From: Benincasa hispida
Taxonomy: Eukaryota > Streptophyta > Magnoliopsida > Cucurbitales > Cucurbitaceae
Length of the DNA stretch: 64,000 nt
Assembly: GCF_009727055.1 (NCBI RefSeq)
Contig: NC_052359.1
Location: 10,191,264 to 10,255,263 of the forward strand
Direction: 5' to 3'
A model generated the notes under the pieces. It was not told the DNA's origin. It did not search any database and saw only the letters and a program-made list of their open reading frames with translations. How positions within the stretch are numbered: position 1 is the first letter of the stretch; every line of letters starts with the position of its first letter. Shown here piece after piece: positions 28,084-41,278 of this stretch. Position numbers and translations under genes: made by a program.

Positions 28084-30006
28084 TGAAGGATCCCTATGTA
28101 CGGACATTGAGCAGAAGCGGGATCGTCCTAAAATTTTCATTTTTACAGAATATAAATTTTACAAAGATAACAGAAAATTATGCATTTTACAGATAAATTA
28201 CAGTATTCTTAAACAAAGAAGAAAATAAGAGTTCCAGAAGGCTTACCTTTGAAGAAATTCAATTTTCACGTAAAAAACCTCTTCTCCGTGAAAATCACGA
28301 ATAGAAAACATAATTGGCCAATAGGACACCACCAATTGATGACCTCGGTATTCTCTAGTGAGAACCCAGGAGGTGTGGGTCTAGTGATTTTGGTTGAGAG
28401 GGAAGGGAAGATTGATAGAGAGGATGAGGAAGGGAATTTCTTTTCTTGAGATTTTCAAAATCAGAGGACTGTTTTGTGTTTTTCTTTTTATAAGAAGATC
28501 AAGAAGAATATGTTTGCAAGGCCACTTTTTCCACTCACATAAAGTGGAGAGAAATAAAGGGGGAGAGTTACAACTCCCTCCCTCAATTAATTTAAATTAG
28601 TTTTAAATAAATAAAATTTATCAATTTAATTTAATTTAATATATATTAATATCATATAATATATATTAAACCATATGTTATATCAAATATAACATATAAT
28701 CTATAGTTTTAATATTGTATCATATACAATATAATTTATAGTTTCTTTTCTCTCACTAAGGACATTTAATATAAATCACATTTACATTAAATTTAACAAT
28801 ATGAATCCAATTTATCTAACTAACATTTGAATCAAATTCAAATATTTATTTCCTTTCATAAATACTTAATATAATGTATCAAATACATATAGTAAATATC
28901 ATATATGATTAATATTTAATTAATTATATACATATATATTAAGTATATCATATATAATTAATTTCCTTAATTAATTTGTACAATTCAAATTAATCCAAAA
29001 CTGATTCTCAATAAATCTCGTTGCGCTACCGAGGGGACCTCATGGACCTGTAGCTTAAAGCTTCAACGGTATGTGAATAATTAATTAAACTCTTTAATTA
29101 AATTGTTCACCATCCGTTAACTATTGGGCACTCCCCTAAAGACTGACAGCTACACTCTTCGCACTACAGATATATTTCTATGTCCACTAAAATAACCAAT
29201 CAATAGTACAGTGACCCTTCACAAACTGCTCGTAAGTACAGTTGGGCCAAAATTACCTTTTTGCCCCTGTAGTTACATCTAACTCCTTAAATACCACTAA
29301 TCCCTCTAATGAACAATAAATCATAGTCCAACTATGATCAAACCCTCTCGGGCCAAGAGAGGGTGCGACGCCACATTGTTCAAGCCTCAAAATCATTCCT
29401 TAAGGGAGCAATTTATCTACTTGCCTCGACATTGGGGAAGGAGTGAATTCCTTCTTGTGTAGTTGTGTTCCCAGCTCCCCAATCAGACGAAGCCCCAAAA
29501 TGGTGGGCTTGTTGAGTCGATGATCTGACCACTCTCACCTATACAAATCAAAGGACCGACCTCATAGGCAGAAATTCACAACTCACTCAAGATTCAGGTC
29601 ATGTTATCTATGGTCATCCTAGTGAAATGTAAGTTTCAATTATGAACGACGTTATATAATGACCCAGTTCACATGTCTCCATATGAATGATCAGGATCAA
29701 ATCATTTGTAGCACTTTACAACAATTGTAACACTTACAAAACAGACCATAGTTGTAGTGTCATCGGAATAAGATATCTAGCCTTATCCATCTACTACGGA
29801 CCATTTAGGTTATCACTTAAACATGATCCACCCATTTGTCTCTCCATACATGTTTAAGCTACAAGATAACCATGGATGTTAGTTTATTGGTTTGTGGTTA
29901 ATGCAAGTAATTTTAAAATAAAACATCATGTATATTTTATTACATAAATAAAATGTTTGTACATTACAATTACACACTATAGAACCTTACAAGATTTAGC
30001 GCATCA
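28084..30006 (-). mobile_element. Solo LTR, Ty1/copia family B
   Basis: 1923 bp, reverse orientation: read in sense it begins TGATGCGCTAAATCTTG and ends ATAGGGATCCTTCA. It aligns by eye with the family B copies at 42696 and 48412. Flanking pentamers GCCCC (28079-28083) and ACCTC (30007-30011) differ by two transitions, compatible with an aged 5-bp target duplication. No internal region on either side, hence solo. Confidence 0.75.
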
Positions 30007-30690
30007 ACCTCAATAACCCCCTCCTTGGTCGACTATGAACCGAGGCCGACCGACCTAGTTATCTTTCAACTTGCATCTTTAGAATTGAACTCTCTCTTTT
30101 TTGCATATTGCATTGCCTTTCACAATATTCAAGGTAATCTCATCAACGATAGAAACTTACTATACTCCCTAAACCCCGTTAGAACTGTATAACAGAAGCC
30201 TTTTGGGCCAAGAGAGTGTCAATTCCTGCTGACCCAAAACCAGTTATTCTTTTTTTTTTTTTTTTTATAATTTTTACAGAAGAGGGTCCATTTACAACAA
30301 CACCCTCATTGGCACCCAAGTAGTAGAAATACTTGCCAAACCTCAAATTACGACTTAAGTTATGAAACTACATAAATGTTATTGTCAATAAAGTGGATTC
30401 ATTGCCATGTTAAGCCCAAAGAACATAGCATCCCAATAAGTGACTCCATCCATGGAACTATCTAAATATGGGCTAGTTGAACTAATGCTAAAAAAGCTTT
30501 GAAGAAAGAGACGTAGGGGGACACAAACACTAAAAGAAACATAGTTATGTAAAAAGTAACTTCACTGGGAGGGGGATTGGCTACACACTCATTCGGGTTG
30601 GGAACCCTCATATGAATATCATCTGGAATACAATAGTTGTCCCTAAGTTTATCCAAATGAGATTCGATGACATAAGATGACAAACTAAAA
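30007..30690. other. Unassigned repeat-like sequence
   Basis: Continuation of the block split by the solo LTR. T-run at 30249-30266. No coding signal. Confidence 0.4.
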
Positions 30691-30707
30691 GTAGCTTTTA
30701 ATTAATT

Positions 30708-30778
30708 AATTATTTTGAATTTGACTAAGAATTCAACTATTGTATTTAAGAAAGATGCAAATAATTGTAAGAGATTAT

Positions 30779-30816
<38 letters not shown>

Positions 30817-30830
30817 TAGCGAGATGAACA
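30708..30830. repeat. Direct repeat, right copy, with T35 run
   Basis: Counterpart of 26882-26975. Contains an uninterrupted run of 35 T at 30781-30815, likely unstable and prone to sequencing error. Confidence 0.55.
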
Positions 30831-31129
30831 AGTCACTCCTATCAATTTCTTAAACATGATCTCCATCTATCTCAACTGCATATTATTAAAGAATATACTC
30901 TTAATCGAGGATTTTCATAATATGAATTATGTAAATTGCAACTAAAAACAATTCATTGGATTTTTTTTTAAACATTCAAATGGTTGAAGATGTATATTCC
31001 CACATAAATCTGAGAGATCGATTAGGGATACATTTGGTGATAAGTTTAAATGTCATTTAATTGTTGGCATTTAAAAACTAGAGAACATGAAATACAACGA
31101 TAAAAGTTTGAAATTCTCAAAGAATATTT

Positions 31130-32242
31130 GTGATGCAGTAGTTTTTTATTAACTTCGTAGGAAGCGAAGTGGAAAGCAATCACACATTCATGTTATTTTT
31201 TTTTCTAGGTACAATGGAGAGTGGAGATATTCAAATCATGAACCTCTTGATCATTAATTATGAAGGGATTGAATCCTCTTGTGGAAGCGTTTTACCGCTT
31301 TTATTTTGAGTTTGGAAAGATAAAAAAGAAAAAAAGAAAAAAAAAGGAGAAGGCATTATCACATGCTATAATATATTTAGGCTAAGCATGAATTATAAAA
31401 GAGAAAGATGAATTGCCTTTGAAGAGACTTCTACAACAATTCTTCTCTTTTGGTGAACCGACTTCCCCTTTTTTGTGACTTATTTTCGTCTTCGACAAAA
31501 GGTCCATTTATATACAATAATTGCATTGTAGCAGGACGCCTCCAAAAAGTCTTTCTTACTATGACTCTGGTGAAGAACTCACTTGTGGGAGTGTCTTTTT
31601 GAAAGCTTAAGGGAATTAAGAGGAAGATGAATATTTTGTGTAGAGAATTTTTTTCTCTATGTTTTACTTAAGGGTGAGAGATAAAAAGTAAGAAAATAAC
31701 AATCAATATAGGGAAGTTATTAATTTAAATTAACTATATAATATAACGTATCTAAGAATGAGAGGATAACTTCCTCACTCTTCCTACTCTCTTGTAATGT
31801 AGGGAAATTATTTAATTTAAATTAATTAATCAAATAACCAATTAATTAGTTATTTTAAATAAAATTATACAATTAAATATCTAATATTATAAAATTTTGA
31901 ATCATATTTAAATGTGCATTTCTCTCAATTCTATAGTTTTTATGAATCTTATTCATATTAATTTATTATTTGAATCATATTCAAATACATTAAACCTCCC
32001 ATATTATATAATTTAGTTCAAAATTAACTATATTAATATAATGTATCTATACATTATATTAATCTTATCATGTACAATTAGCATATGTTTCTTTTAATTA
32101 ATCTGAACATTTTAAATTATTCTTTCAAGATCTTTTGGTCCTCGTTAATCTGTTGTGAGCTAGCAAGGGAACCTAATGGACCTACAAATTATAAGTTCCA
32201 AATATTAGAGATTAATTAATTAAACCTTTTAATTAATTAACC
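31130..32242 (-). mobile_element. Degenerate copia LTR fragment, reverse
   Basis: Contains family landmarks in reverse order (GAGCTAGCAAGGGAACCTAA, then GGACCTACAAATTATAAG) and an A/T block like that of the other LTRs. It ends abruptly against a forward LTR fragment. Confidence 0.55.
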
Positions 32243-32556
32243 TATTGTGATTAGTACCCTAAATCTCATAGATCTCGTAATTTATAATTTGTACATATGA
32301 ATTATTTATTTAATAAAATAAGAAGTATTTTATTCAACATTTAAATTGCATTAACTCAATACAATAATAAAGATCCAAAATTATTTAATGTAGTTTGAAT
32401 AGTTTATGGGAGACATACAAGTGGATCTGTTTGAGTAATAACCTAAAAGGTCATATGTAGATAAGATTGGGTGTCTTATCCTAATGACATTATATATATG
32501 ACCCACTTTGTAAATGTTACAAGAATTATAAGTTTTACAAACGATTTAATCCAAAT
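32243..32556 (+). mobile_element. Degenerate copia family B LTR start, forward
   Basis: TATTGTGATTAGTACCCTAA aligns with the family B start TGTTGGGATTGGTGTCCTAA, followed by the shared ATACAAGTGGATC and AATAACCTAAAAGG phrases. Cut off by the gypsy LTR that starts near 32557. Confidence 0.6.
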
Positions 32557-33175
32557 CATAACATCCCAATTTTTTGGGTAAATTTTATTTAATTTTCTTG
32601 AATTATTTGAGTTATATTATGAAGATTGAGACAACAAATTGAACTATTGTGTTTAAATATTCAATTTTAAATTAATTATGACAAAGGATTTGGGCTTTTG
32701 TTTTTAAATTAATTGAAGGATTTGGAAAGGTTGGATTTTAGTTTAATTTTAGAGATAATGACATTGATTGGAGTTGATGTGATTTGGGCTGATGTGATGG
32801 AGGAAAATGGTATGTGTGTGTATAATGGGATTTTGGGGAGAAAAAAAAAAGAACAGGTATTTATATTTATTTGGGGTCCTTTTAGGGTTGGGAATTTTTT
32901 TAAAAGAAAAAAAAAAGAAAGAAAGGAAAAGGGAATAATGATAATAATAGATATTTGTTCAAATAGGGGTTTGAATAGGTATTTATTTATTTATATTTAA
33001 AAGGTAAGCCTAGCAGTCAAAGCCATTAGTCGCACAAAGCCCTAGGCAACCACCATCTTCCTCTTTTCAACTTTCTCCCCTTTCTCTTTGGCCAGATCTC
33101 TCGCTCTCCTCAGATCTACTGACACCATCCAAAACTCGTCACTGGTCGTCGATCAGAAGCCATTGGAGATACCAT

Positions 33176-34952
33176 TGTTGGGTTTTATGTGGATGTTTTG
33201 CTTAATAGAAATCCAATAAACTTGAAAGTTCTTTGACTATTGGATGAGTACTTAAACTTTATGTGGAGACATAAAGATGGATCAGGTTCGAGTAAATAGT
33301 CAAAATGATCTATAGTATATGAATAAGGTGGGGTACCTTATTCTGGTAATACTATTGGATACGGCATGCTCTGTAGTTGTTACAAGGAGTTGTAAAGTGC
33401 TACAAATGAAGTGATCCTAATTCGTTCATGTTGGGACATGAGGAGTAGGGGTGTCCTTATGCAAAAGGGTTTGTACAAGATTAGACCATGAAATTAGTCA
33501 CTCTTACTTTATAATGTGGTTTACTGTTTAAGACTGATTATGTCAAAATGATGACCTAGGTAACTTGACCTTAATCATGAGCCAACTATGAATTCTTGTT
33601 TATTTGGAATTATCCTTAGATTTTTATAAGTGAGAGTTGACTCAACAACGCCGGCTCAATAAACCTCCCGTTTCAGGGGTAAGATCGGATAAATAGTTGA
33701 GGACATAGGGTGCAAGACAGAATTCACTCTTACCTGCTTTTAGGGATAGTAGAGAGGTTGTTCCCTTAAGTACTGATTCTAGATCTTAAACAAGAGGCCT
33801 CGCCCTCTCAATGATCCGAGAGGGACTCGGTTTTGTTGATTGGATCAAAAAATAATTGTTCATTAGGGGATCAGTGGGGACTTAAGAAACAAGAGGTAAT
33901 TTCAAGGGTAAAACAGAGATTCAACCCAACCGTTATTACAAACAACCCGTGAAGGGTTGACTTACTAATTGTGGTCATATCGAGTGGACATAATATATCT
34001 ACAGTGGGGAGTTCAACTATGGGCTTTAGTGGAGTGACCCATTAGTTAACGAATGGGGTTAGATCGGTCTAATGAGTTTAGCCGATTAATCTCGGATCGT
34101 TGGAGCCCATGATCTGTAGGTCCACGAGGTCCCCCTACTAGCTCGAAAATGGATTAGCTCTAGAGTAGCGTGATAAGTTAATTTGAAACGTTCAAATTAG
34201 AATCAAACAGAATTGGAGAATATATATTTAAATATGATTTAAATATATGAAGATGGATTTGTATAAAATTAATTTAATATTGGATATTGAATTAATTAAA
34301 ATTATTTAAATTGTTTAAATAATTATTTATTAATTTTATTAGAAAATTAATTTATGAAATTAATTTGTAAAATTAATAAATTTTGATTTTAGAAATAAAA
34401 TATGATTTTAAAATCAATTTTAGATTTTGGAAATTGAAAATACACAAAAATTGAAAATTGAAATTTTCAACTTCATCTTCAACTAGCTCACAAAGAACTC
34501 ATTATCTTCAACCTTCAATAACTCTAAGCATGAGCTGCATCCCATGCAGCAAATCTTTTTGCATGATAGTTTGCAATATATTGAAGAGATTAGAGTGAAG
34601 TTGAGGTGATGCAACCGAAAGAATTTTAACTAAAAATTCATGAGAAGAAGGTGTTCTTCATTTTGGGTTGCTGCAGTGAGCATTCTCCAAATTCTATTTT
34701 ATTTCAGCTTATTTTGAGTCTCACAACTCAATCTAGAGTACCAAGAGAATAGTAGGGAAGATCTTGTGGTGGTCTACACAAAGATTTGGAGGAATTAACG
34801 GCTGGAAATTAAGATTTCAAAGATTCTTCAAAGGTATGTCTTGAAACCCATTAAATTCTGTTTAAGCATGTTTTTGTTTCTGCACAAAATTAATCAATTA
34901 GAGTGCTTATAGATCCTTGTCGCTTCTGCTGTGTGTTGGTACCATCCCAACA
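33176..34952 (+). mobile_element. Solo LTR, Ty1/copia family A, nested in gypsy LTR
   Basis: 1777 bp, TGTTGGGTTTTATG ... CATCCCAACA, giving 7-bp inverted ends. Flanking pentamers ACCAT (33171-33175) and GCCAC (34953-34957) differ by two transitions. Carries the landmarks ATCAGTGGGGACTTAAG and CTGTAGGTCCACGAGG. No primer site or polypurine tract at its edges. Confidence 0.8.
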
Positions 34953-36045
34953 GCCACCGCTTGCTCGGGTTCGCCATCGCTAGTCATAAGTGGTCCAATC
35001 GGTTCTCTCTCTTTCCTTCAGCCTTTCAGTGTCCCTTTTCGCTGCCACTCGAGTTTGCCAACCGCCTCAGATCCGAAGAGTTGTCGCTCTCTTTTGGGAT
35101 TTTCGTCGAATTCTTAGTAATTTGGTAAGAATGGGCATTTTATGAGTTTTTCTTGGTGGGTTATTGAATACTCAATTATTGTTGACCTAAAATCTTTTGA
35201 TCTTGATGATTGGAGGTTACGTTGGAGTTTTTGGAAAGAAATAGGTGTTGTCCACTTGGTTCAAGTCCATTTTTGGCAAGAATTTTGGTGAGTTACAATT
35301 TTTTACTACTAATTGCAGGATACCCATCAGTTATTGGTCTAACTATTGATTTAGTTGTGGTTTGGATGTCGGATTCAAAAGTTGTATGCTACTGTGCAAC
35401 AAAGTCAAAAGTTGATTTCCGCAGTTTGTCAGTTGGGTTGGATTAATTTTGAAGTTTCGAGGTGGTTTTAAGTTAAACCACTTGTTGGATGAGCATTGAG
35501 GTACTTGGAATTAATTTAGATTAAGAATTGGCTTAGGATTTTAATTTAATTTTTGATTAATGTTAAGGACTGGTTTAAGAATTTTACTCCAGATAAATGA
35601 GAGTTTGGATTGCTAATTTGCATGGGCTTAAATCTAAGGTAAGTGGATTTTCGCCTTTGAATCAAGCGCCTTAACCAAGTTGATAAGATTGTGCATTTGT
35701 ATGAAAGCATTGATATTGAATGTCATGGAATGATATGTCGTGCTTCAATGATTTAAGGGTTGTATGAGTATTCTGATAATCTATGAGCTATATAATTATG
35801 AACACGACATGAGGTCTTATGATTGCATTTTTTGTACATGTTGGATATGATAGCTATAATAATATAATTATGAATTAGGGAATGATGTCTATTGATTGTC
35901 TGATGCATGCTAACTTAGATGGTGACTGTTAGTTTTCTTATCCGGTTGTGTACACCTTATGTTGTGAACTTTCGAGTTCACTATTTATGACTGACTCGGT
36001 GTCCCTACGGGATGACCACTATTACTATGATTTATATGCTCCCTT

Positions 36046-36218
36046 GGTATCACTAGACTGTTATGGTATGTGTTCCTTTGGGATCACTATACTGCCATGA
36101 TATGTGTTCCCTCGGGATCATTAGACTATCATGATATGTGTTCCTTTGAGATCAGTAGACTATCATGATATGTGTTTATTCAAGATCACTAGATTGCCAT
36201 GATATATGTCCTTTTAGG
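36046..36218 (+). repeat. 34-bp minisatellite in gypsy LTR
   Basis: About five units. GATCA starts at 36082, 36116, 36150 and 36184 are exactly 34 bp apart. Unit core TGTGTTCCCTCGGGATCACT. Confidence 0.9.
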
Positions 36219-36702
36219 TTTGCTACGATTTTCAAGTTATAAAATGTACATTTGTGCCTGGATAGGAAGGCTAACAATCTCTTAGTGGGCCCAGTAGTAG
36301 ATCGCTTACTGAGTATATTTTTATACTCACTTTTTTCTCTTATATGTTTTTTTTAGGTAAAGACAAGGATAGACCGACAAATGACAAGAAGAATCCATGA
36401 CCAAGCCTATGGGACTAGACTAACACTTTCATATATGTCCTTTTCATGTTTTCATGTTTTAGTTTAGCAGACAAACATTTGAATTATTTGACTGTTTTTA
36501 TTTCATTTTTTATTTAATTCATTTTAAACTTGTGTTAGGAGTACTCCGAGCAAAGGTTTTATGGTACACTTTATTGAAAACTTTATCTTTAATAAAAAAA
36601 AAAATGATTCTTTTGGGGTAAGTTGCAAAAGGTTTATTGTTAAGCTTACGCATGCATGTAATAATGTCTTGATAATATATGTTAAAAAGTTTGGGTCATT
36701 AC

Positions 36703-36960
36703 AGCTGGTATCAGAGTCTAATTTTTTAGGTTCTATAGATTGATTTATTGAGTAAGTCCATATTGTCTCACTGGCCATTAATAAATTCTTGTCATCGCCA
36801 AGTATGTATTTTTTTTTTTAAAAAAAAAATCTTTAGAATTATATGCATGGGATGTTGCTTGATTTACAGTCAAGATTGCCATGTTTCTGTTGGTAAATAA
36901 TTTGATATAAGTTGACTATATGTGAATCTTAGGATATGACATCAAAACTTAGAGTAAAAA
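36703..36960 (+). mobile_element. Gypsy primer-binding site and start of internal region
   Basis: CTGGTATCAGAGTC at 36704-36717 resembles a tRNA-Met type primer site. The following leader (AGTCCATATTGTCTCACTGG) has no coding frame and is lost at about 36960. Confidence 0.55.
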
Positions 36961-36964
36961 GGAA

Positions 36965-37491
36965 AGTTGGAGGAGGGGTTCAGGATCTACATCGTTTAGT
37001 TCCCACGCCAAAGCTAAACAATCGTTTAGTGCTATTGTATAGCAATTGTACACATCGTTTAGCTCCCACAGGTACACGATCATCTAGCGTTCAACATCAC
37101 AACGACTAGTGCTCATTGCTATATGATCGTCTAGCTTTTCTTCACATCATGTAGCGTCTGGAGCTAGACGATCGCTTAGCAACTGAACCTCAACAACGAT
37201 TTTGAACAGAAGCTGAAAAACTAGAACAGCAGCTCGAGCTCCTTCACTTGTTTCTTTAATTACATCTTAATTTCAACTCTAATGACTCCAAATAAATTAC
37301 AGACTCTTGATAACACATAAAAGCTCATCAAACAAGAGCCAATTACAAATTTAAATGAGAAATTAAAGAGAATTAAAATGCCATGACTCAGAAAATCATA
37401 TTAGTGCATCAGTTTCATATTTCTAATATAAAACACCCACCAAACCAAAATTAAACTAAATTGAATGATTATATGATGCTCTGATACCAAT
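36965..37491 (-). mobile_element. Copia family A leader and primer site, reverse
   Basis: The reverse strand has TTGGTATCAGAGC (primer site, complement at 37478-37490) and then untranslated leader running left. The leader contains multiple CGATCG-like words (for example AGACGATCGCTTAGC, complement near 37166). It matches 60010-60375, a second copy of the same leader. Confidence 0.75.
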
Positions 37492-39320
37492 TAGAGGATG
37501 TATCAACAACAGCGAAAGTACAAGATTCATTTAAATACTCTAGTTCACTAATTTTGGCAAAATATAAAGTATGCTCTTGTAGAAAACAAGTGAGTTTCAA
37601 GACATACCTCTTTAAAACTTTTTCAAAGCTTCTTCTCCAGCTGCTATCTTCTATGAATCTTGTTGCAGACCACCTCAAGATCTTCCCCGCTATTCTCTTG
37701 GTGCTCTAGATTGAGTTGTGGGACTCAAAACCAGCTTGAATCAAGGGATGAAGAAGAAAAGCTCACAACAACAATCTTGATGAAGAACCCTTTCTTCAAC
37801 TCAAATTTTCTCTAAAATTCTCTATAGATCGCATGCCCAATTTTCACTCTAATATCTTCATTATATTGTAGATCAATATGCAAAGAAGAGAGTTGCATGA
37901 GTTGTAGTTTATGCTTAGAGAAGACAAGGCAAATAGAATGCTAATTGTGTGAGCTACTTGAAAGATGGATAATGGAAAATAAGTTTTTTTTCATTTTGTG
38001 TTTTTGTTATTCTCTTTTTCAATTTTATCTCAAAAATCAAAATTTGATTTTAAAATTCATTTTGATTTTAAAACTGAAAAATAAAATTAATTTCATAAAT
38101 TAATTTTAAATAAAACTTAATTAATTTAATATCAAATATTAAATTAATTTTAACAGATATCCATCTTTATATATTTAAATCATATTTAAATATATAGATT
38201 CTCCTATTCTATTTAATTCTCAAATTAAACATATAATTATATCTCATATAATTACTAATTCCCTTAATTCTAATTTGAACGATTCAAATTAACTTATCAC
38301 GCTATTCTAGAGCTAGTCCATTATGAGCTAGTAGGGGGACGTCGTGGACCTACAAATCATGGGCTCCAACAATCCGAGATTAATTGGCTAATCCCCATTC
38401 GTTAACTAATGGGTCACTCCACTAAAGCCCATAGTTGCACCCCCCTCACTATAGATTTATTATGTCCACATGATTTAACCATAATCAAGTCAGCCCTTCA
38501 CAGATTGTTCGTAATAACGACTGGGTCAAATATCTATTTTACCCCCAATATTACGTCTTATTCCTCAAGTTCCTACTGATCCTCTAATGAACAACTGATT
38601 TGTGATCCAATCACTAAACCAAACTCTCTCAGCCCAGTGAGAGGGTGGGGTCTCTTATTCAAGACCTGAATTCAGTACTTGAGAGAACAACCTTTCTCCT
38701 ATCCCTAAATTGGTTAGGCGTGAACTCCGTCTTGCACTTTATATCCCCAACTATCTATCCGATCTTACCCCTTGAAATGGAAGTCTTATTGAGTCGGCAC
38801 TGTTGAGCCAATCCTCGCCTATGCAAATTTAAGGGCAATCTTGAATAAACAGAAGTTGATAGTTAGTTTAGAATTAAGATCGAGTTACCTAGGTCATCTA
38901 AGTGAAATAGTCAGTCTTATACAGTAAGCAACGCTATAAAGTAAAGTGACTTATTTTTTGGTCCTGATCTTATGCAAACTTATTGCATAGAACGCCCCCA
39001 CTCCTCATGTCATCACATGTACGAATTAGGATCACATCGTATGTAGCACTTTACAACTCTTTGTAACAACTACAGAGTAGGCCGCATCCAATGGTATTAC
39101 CAGAATAAGATGCCCAACTTTATTCATGTCCCATAGATCATTTTGACTATTTACTCGAACATGATCCACTTTTATGTCTCCACATAAAGTTCAAGTACTC
39201 ATACAATAGTCATGGCTCTTAGTTTATTGGATTTAGACTTTCATACAATAATAAATATATTGATTATAGAAAATGTTTATCATTTTACAAACTGCGAGTT
39301 TTAGGATATAAAACCCCACA
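37492..39320 (-). mobile_element. Copia family A 5' LTR, reverse, full length
   Basis: In sense it begins TGTGGGGTTTTATATCCTAA (right edge 39320) and ends next to the primer site, with a terminal TA instead of CA. Length 1829 bp. Together with the leader at 36965-37491 it is the 5' end of an element whose coding part was lost leftwards. Confidence 0.8.
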
Positions 39321-39322
39321 AA

Positions 39323-41013
39323 CGTCTCGTTATATAACACCGTTCATGATAGGGACTTCACTTCAATAGGATGACCATAAGTAACACGATCTCAATCCTG
39401 AGTGAGTTAAGAACTCCTACCATTGAGGGCGGTCCTTTGATTATATGGGCACGAGTGGCCAGGCTGCAGACTTAAACCTACCATTTTGGGGATTCGTCTA
39501 ATTTGGGAGCTGGGAACTCAGCTACACAAGATGGAATTGACTCATTTTCTGATGCAGGGGCAAGTAGATAGATAGCTCCCTTAAGGGCTGATTTCAGGGT
39601 TTGAACGATGTGGCACCACACACCTTCTCTTGGCCCGAGAGGTGTTCACACATGATTGGACTATGTTGTATTGTTCATTAGAGGGATTAGTGGTATTTAA
39701 GGAGTGAGATGTAATTACAGGGGCAAAATGGTAAAATTGGCCCAACTGTACTTACAAGCATCTGTGAAGGGTTATCGTACTCGTGATTGTTTATATCCAA
39801 TAGACATAGAAATATATTTTGTGGTAAGAAAGTTCAGCTATCGGTCTTTAGTGGAATGTCTGACAGTTAACAGATGGTGGATCTCATGGCTAAAACGTTT
39901 AGTCAGCTATTCACGTACCATTGGTCGAGCCATAGGTCCATAAGATCCCTTGGTATTTGGATAAAGTTGAGAATCAGTTTTTGGGTCAGTTTGAAATGTT
40001 CAAATTGACAAGGGGGAGTTTGATTATATATGATATAATTGAACTGTTATTATATATGATATGATTAACTAAATGTATGAGATAGATTATTTTGGAAGAA
40101 ATTGGATATAAATATATTGATATCAAAGCAAGAGGAGAAACACTATAGTTGATATATGATATTAAACTATAGGTTAGGAATTTAATATGTTATATTAATT
40201 AATTAATTAATTGGGCGATTATGTGATAATTGCTCGAGTTTTTCTGCGGATTCATGCGAAAGTGGGAAGTTCGATTCAGCTTTTGTAACTGAAGAATAAA
40301 AATGAAATATTTTTCATTTTGCGAGAGACAACGAAAAAGATCCGAAAAATCGCTCACAGTGTGTTTCTATATGATCGCTTAGTGTCGAGAGCCTATACGA
40401 CAGCGCACACTCGCGTACTAAACGATTGCTCGCGATTTCTAAATGATCGCTTACGTTTTCTATACGATCGCTTAGTACGCCGAGCGGAACTAAACGATCG
40501 CTTACCTTTTGAGATGATCGCTTAGCTAAACCTGTACGATCGTGTACCCCAACCTAAACGATAAGCACCCGACTATACGATAGTCATCCCTTTCTCCCAC
40601 TTGCTTGTTCGTTTTACACGATCACTTTTCCTCCTCCCCTCTACCAATTCCATCAAATTACACCCTTTGGATTCTCACTCTGAGAATACCGAGGGCTTCG
40701 AGTGGTGATGTCGTCCCCGGTTGCTATTTGTTCGTGTGTTGCTGATCGTGTAGACGACTGTGGTGCTGCTAGGCAACTACTTGCTGGACAAATAAGAACT
40801 AGAAGAGTTTGTTCGCGTTGGACCGAGTCCCTGTGAAGACTGTCTTCAACTAATAAGTCTCTCGGTCTTTTGTTTTTATTTTTAAAAACATGTCAGTAAT
40901 TAGTGTTTACAATGCATATCTATATGTAATAATGTATGTGTGGAAATTCTGTCAAAATGAAATTGGAAAGATCCACTTCCGCTCATAGGCATTCTTGCAT
41001 AAGAGTTCCTTCA
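39323..41013 (+). mobile_element. Copia family B LTR, 5'-truncated, forward
   Basis: Lacks roughly the first 400 bp and begins with the internal CTCGTTATATAACACCG phrase. Ends GCATAAGAGTTCCTTCA at 41013. It contains at 40319-40620 a cluster of words such as TATACGATCGCTTAG and AAACGATCGCTTACC. Butts directly against reverse LTRs on both sides. Confidence 0.75.
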
Positions 41014-41257
41014 ATCCCTATATTGTAAACTGTTTTGGCTATTACTCGAACTTGATCCACTTTTATGTCTCCACATAAAGTTCATGTATTCATACTATAG
41101 TGAATGGTTCTTAGTTTATTGGATTTAAAGTTTAAAATGTGCAGTTTCACTTACTTCATAACATTTTTACTGAATAAACCTCAATAATAATTTTATTGAA
41201 AAATTAGAATATGTTTAATGTTTACAAACCACGAGTTTTAGGACATACAACCTAACA
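41014..41257 (-). mobile_element. Start of a copia 3' LTR, reverse, truncated
   Basis: In sense it starts TGTTAGGTTGTATGTCCTAA at 41257, directly after a polypurine tract. Only about 244 bp remain before the forward LTR cuts it. Confidence 0.75.
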
Positions 41258-41272
41258 AACTCCCACTTTGAC
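41258..41272 (-). mobile_element. Polypurine tract of reverse copia element
   Basis: In sense AAAGTGGGAGTT immediately precedes the LTR start TGTTAGG. Purine tracts of the AAGTGGGAG type are usual for plant Ty1/copia. Confidence 0.75.
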
Positions 41273-41278
41273 TAAAAT

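Larger units (their letters stand above)
32557..36702 (+). mobile_element. Ty3/gypsy 5' LTR (interrupted by a copia solo LTR)
   Basis: Begins near 32557 with (CA)TAACATCCCAATTTT, where an intact copy would read TGTAACATCCC, and ends GGGTCATTACA at 36702. It is followed at once by a primer site CTGGTATCAGAGTC (36704). Without the inserted solo LTR (33176-34952) its length is about 2.4 kb. It carries a 34-bp minisatellite (36046-36218) and the phrase CTTACTGAGTAT...TATACTCA, as often seen in Tekay/Del-type LTRs (family assignment from memory). Internal sequence persists to about 36960 and is then replaced by copia leader sequence. Confidence 0.7.

Noticed and set aside
32713..33000. Forward frame of 95 codons
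   Set aside because: Part of the gypsy LTR, with lysine runs from A-rich DNA.
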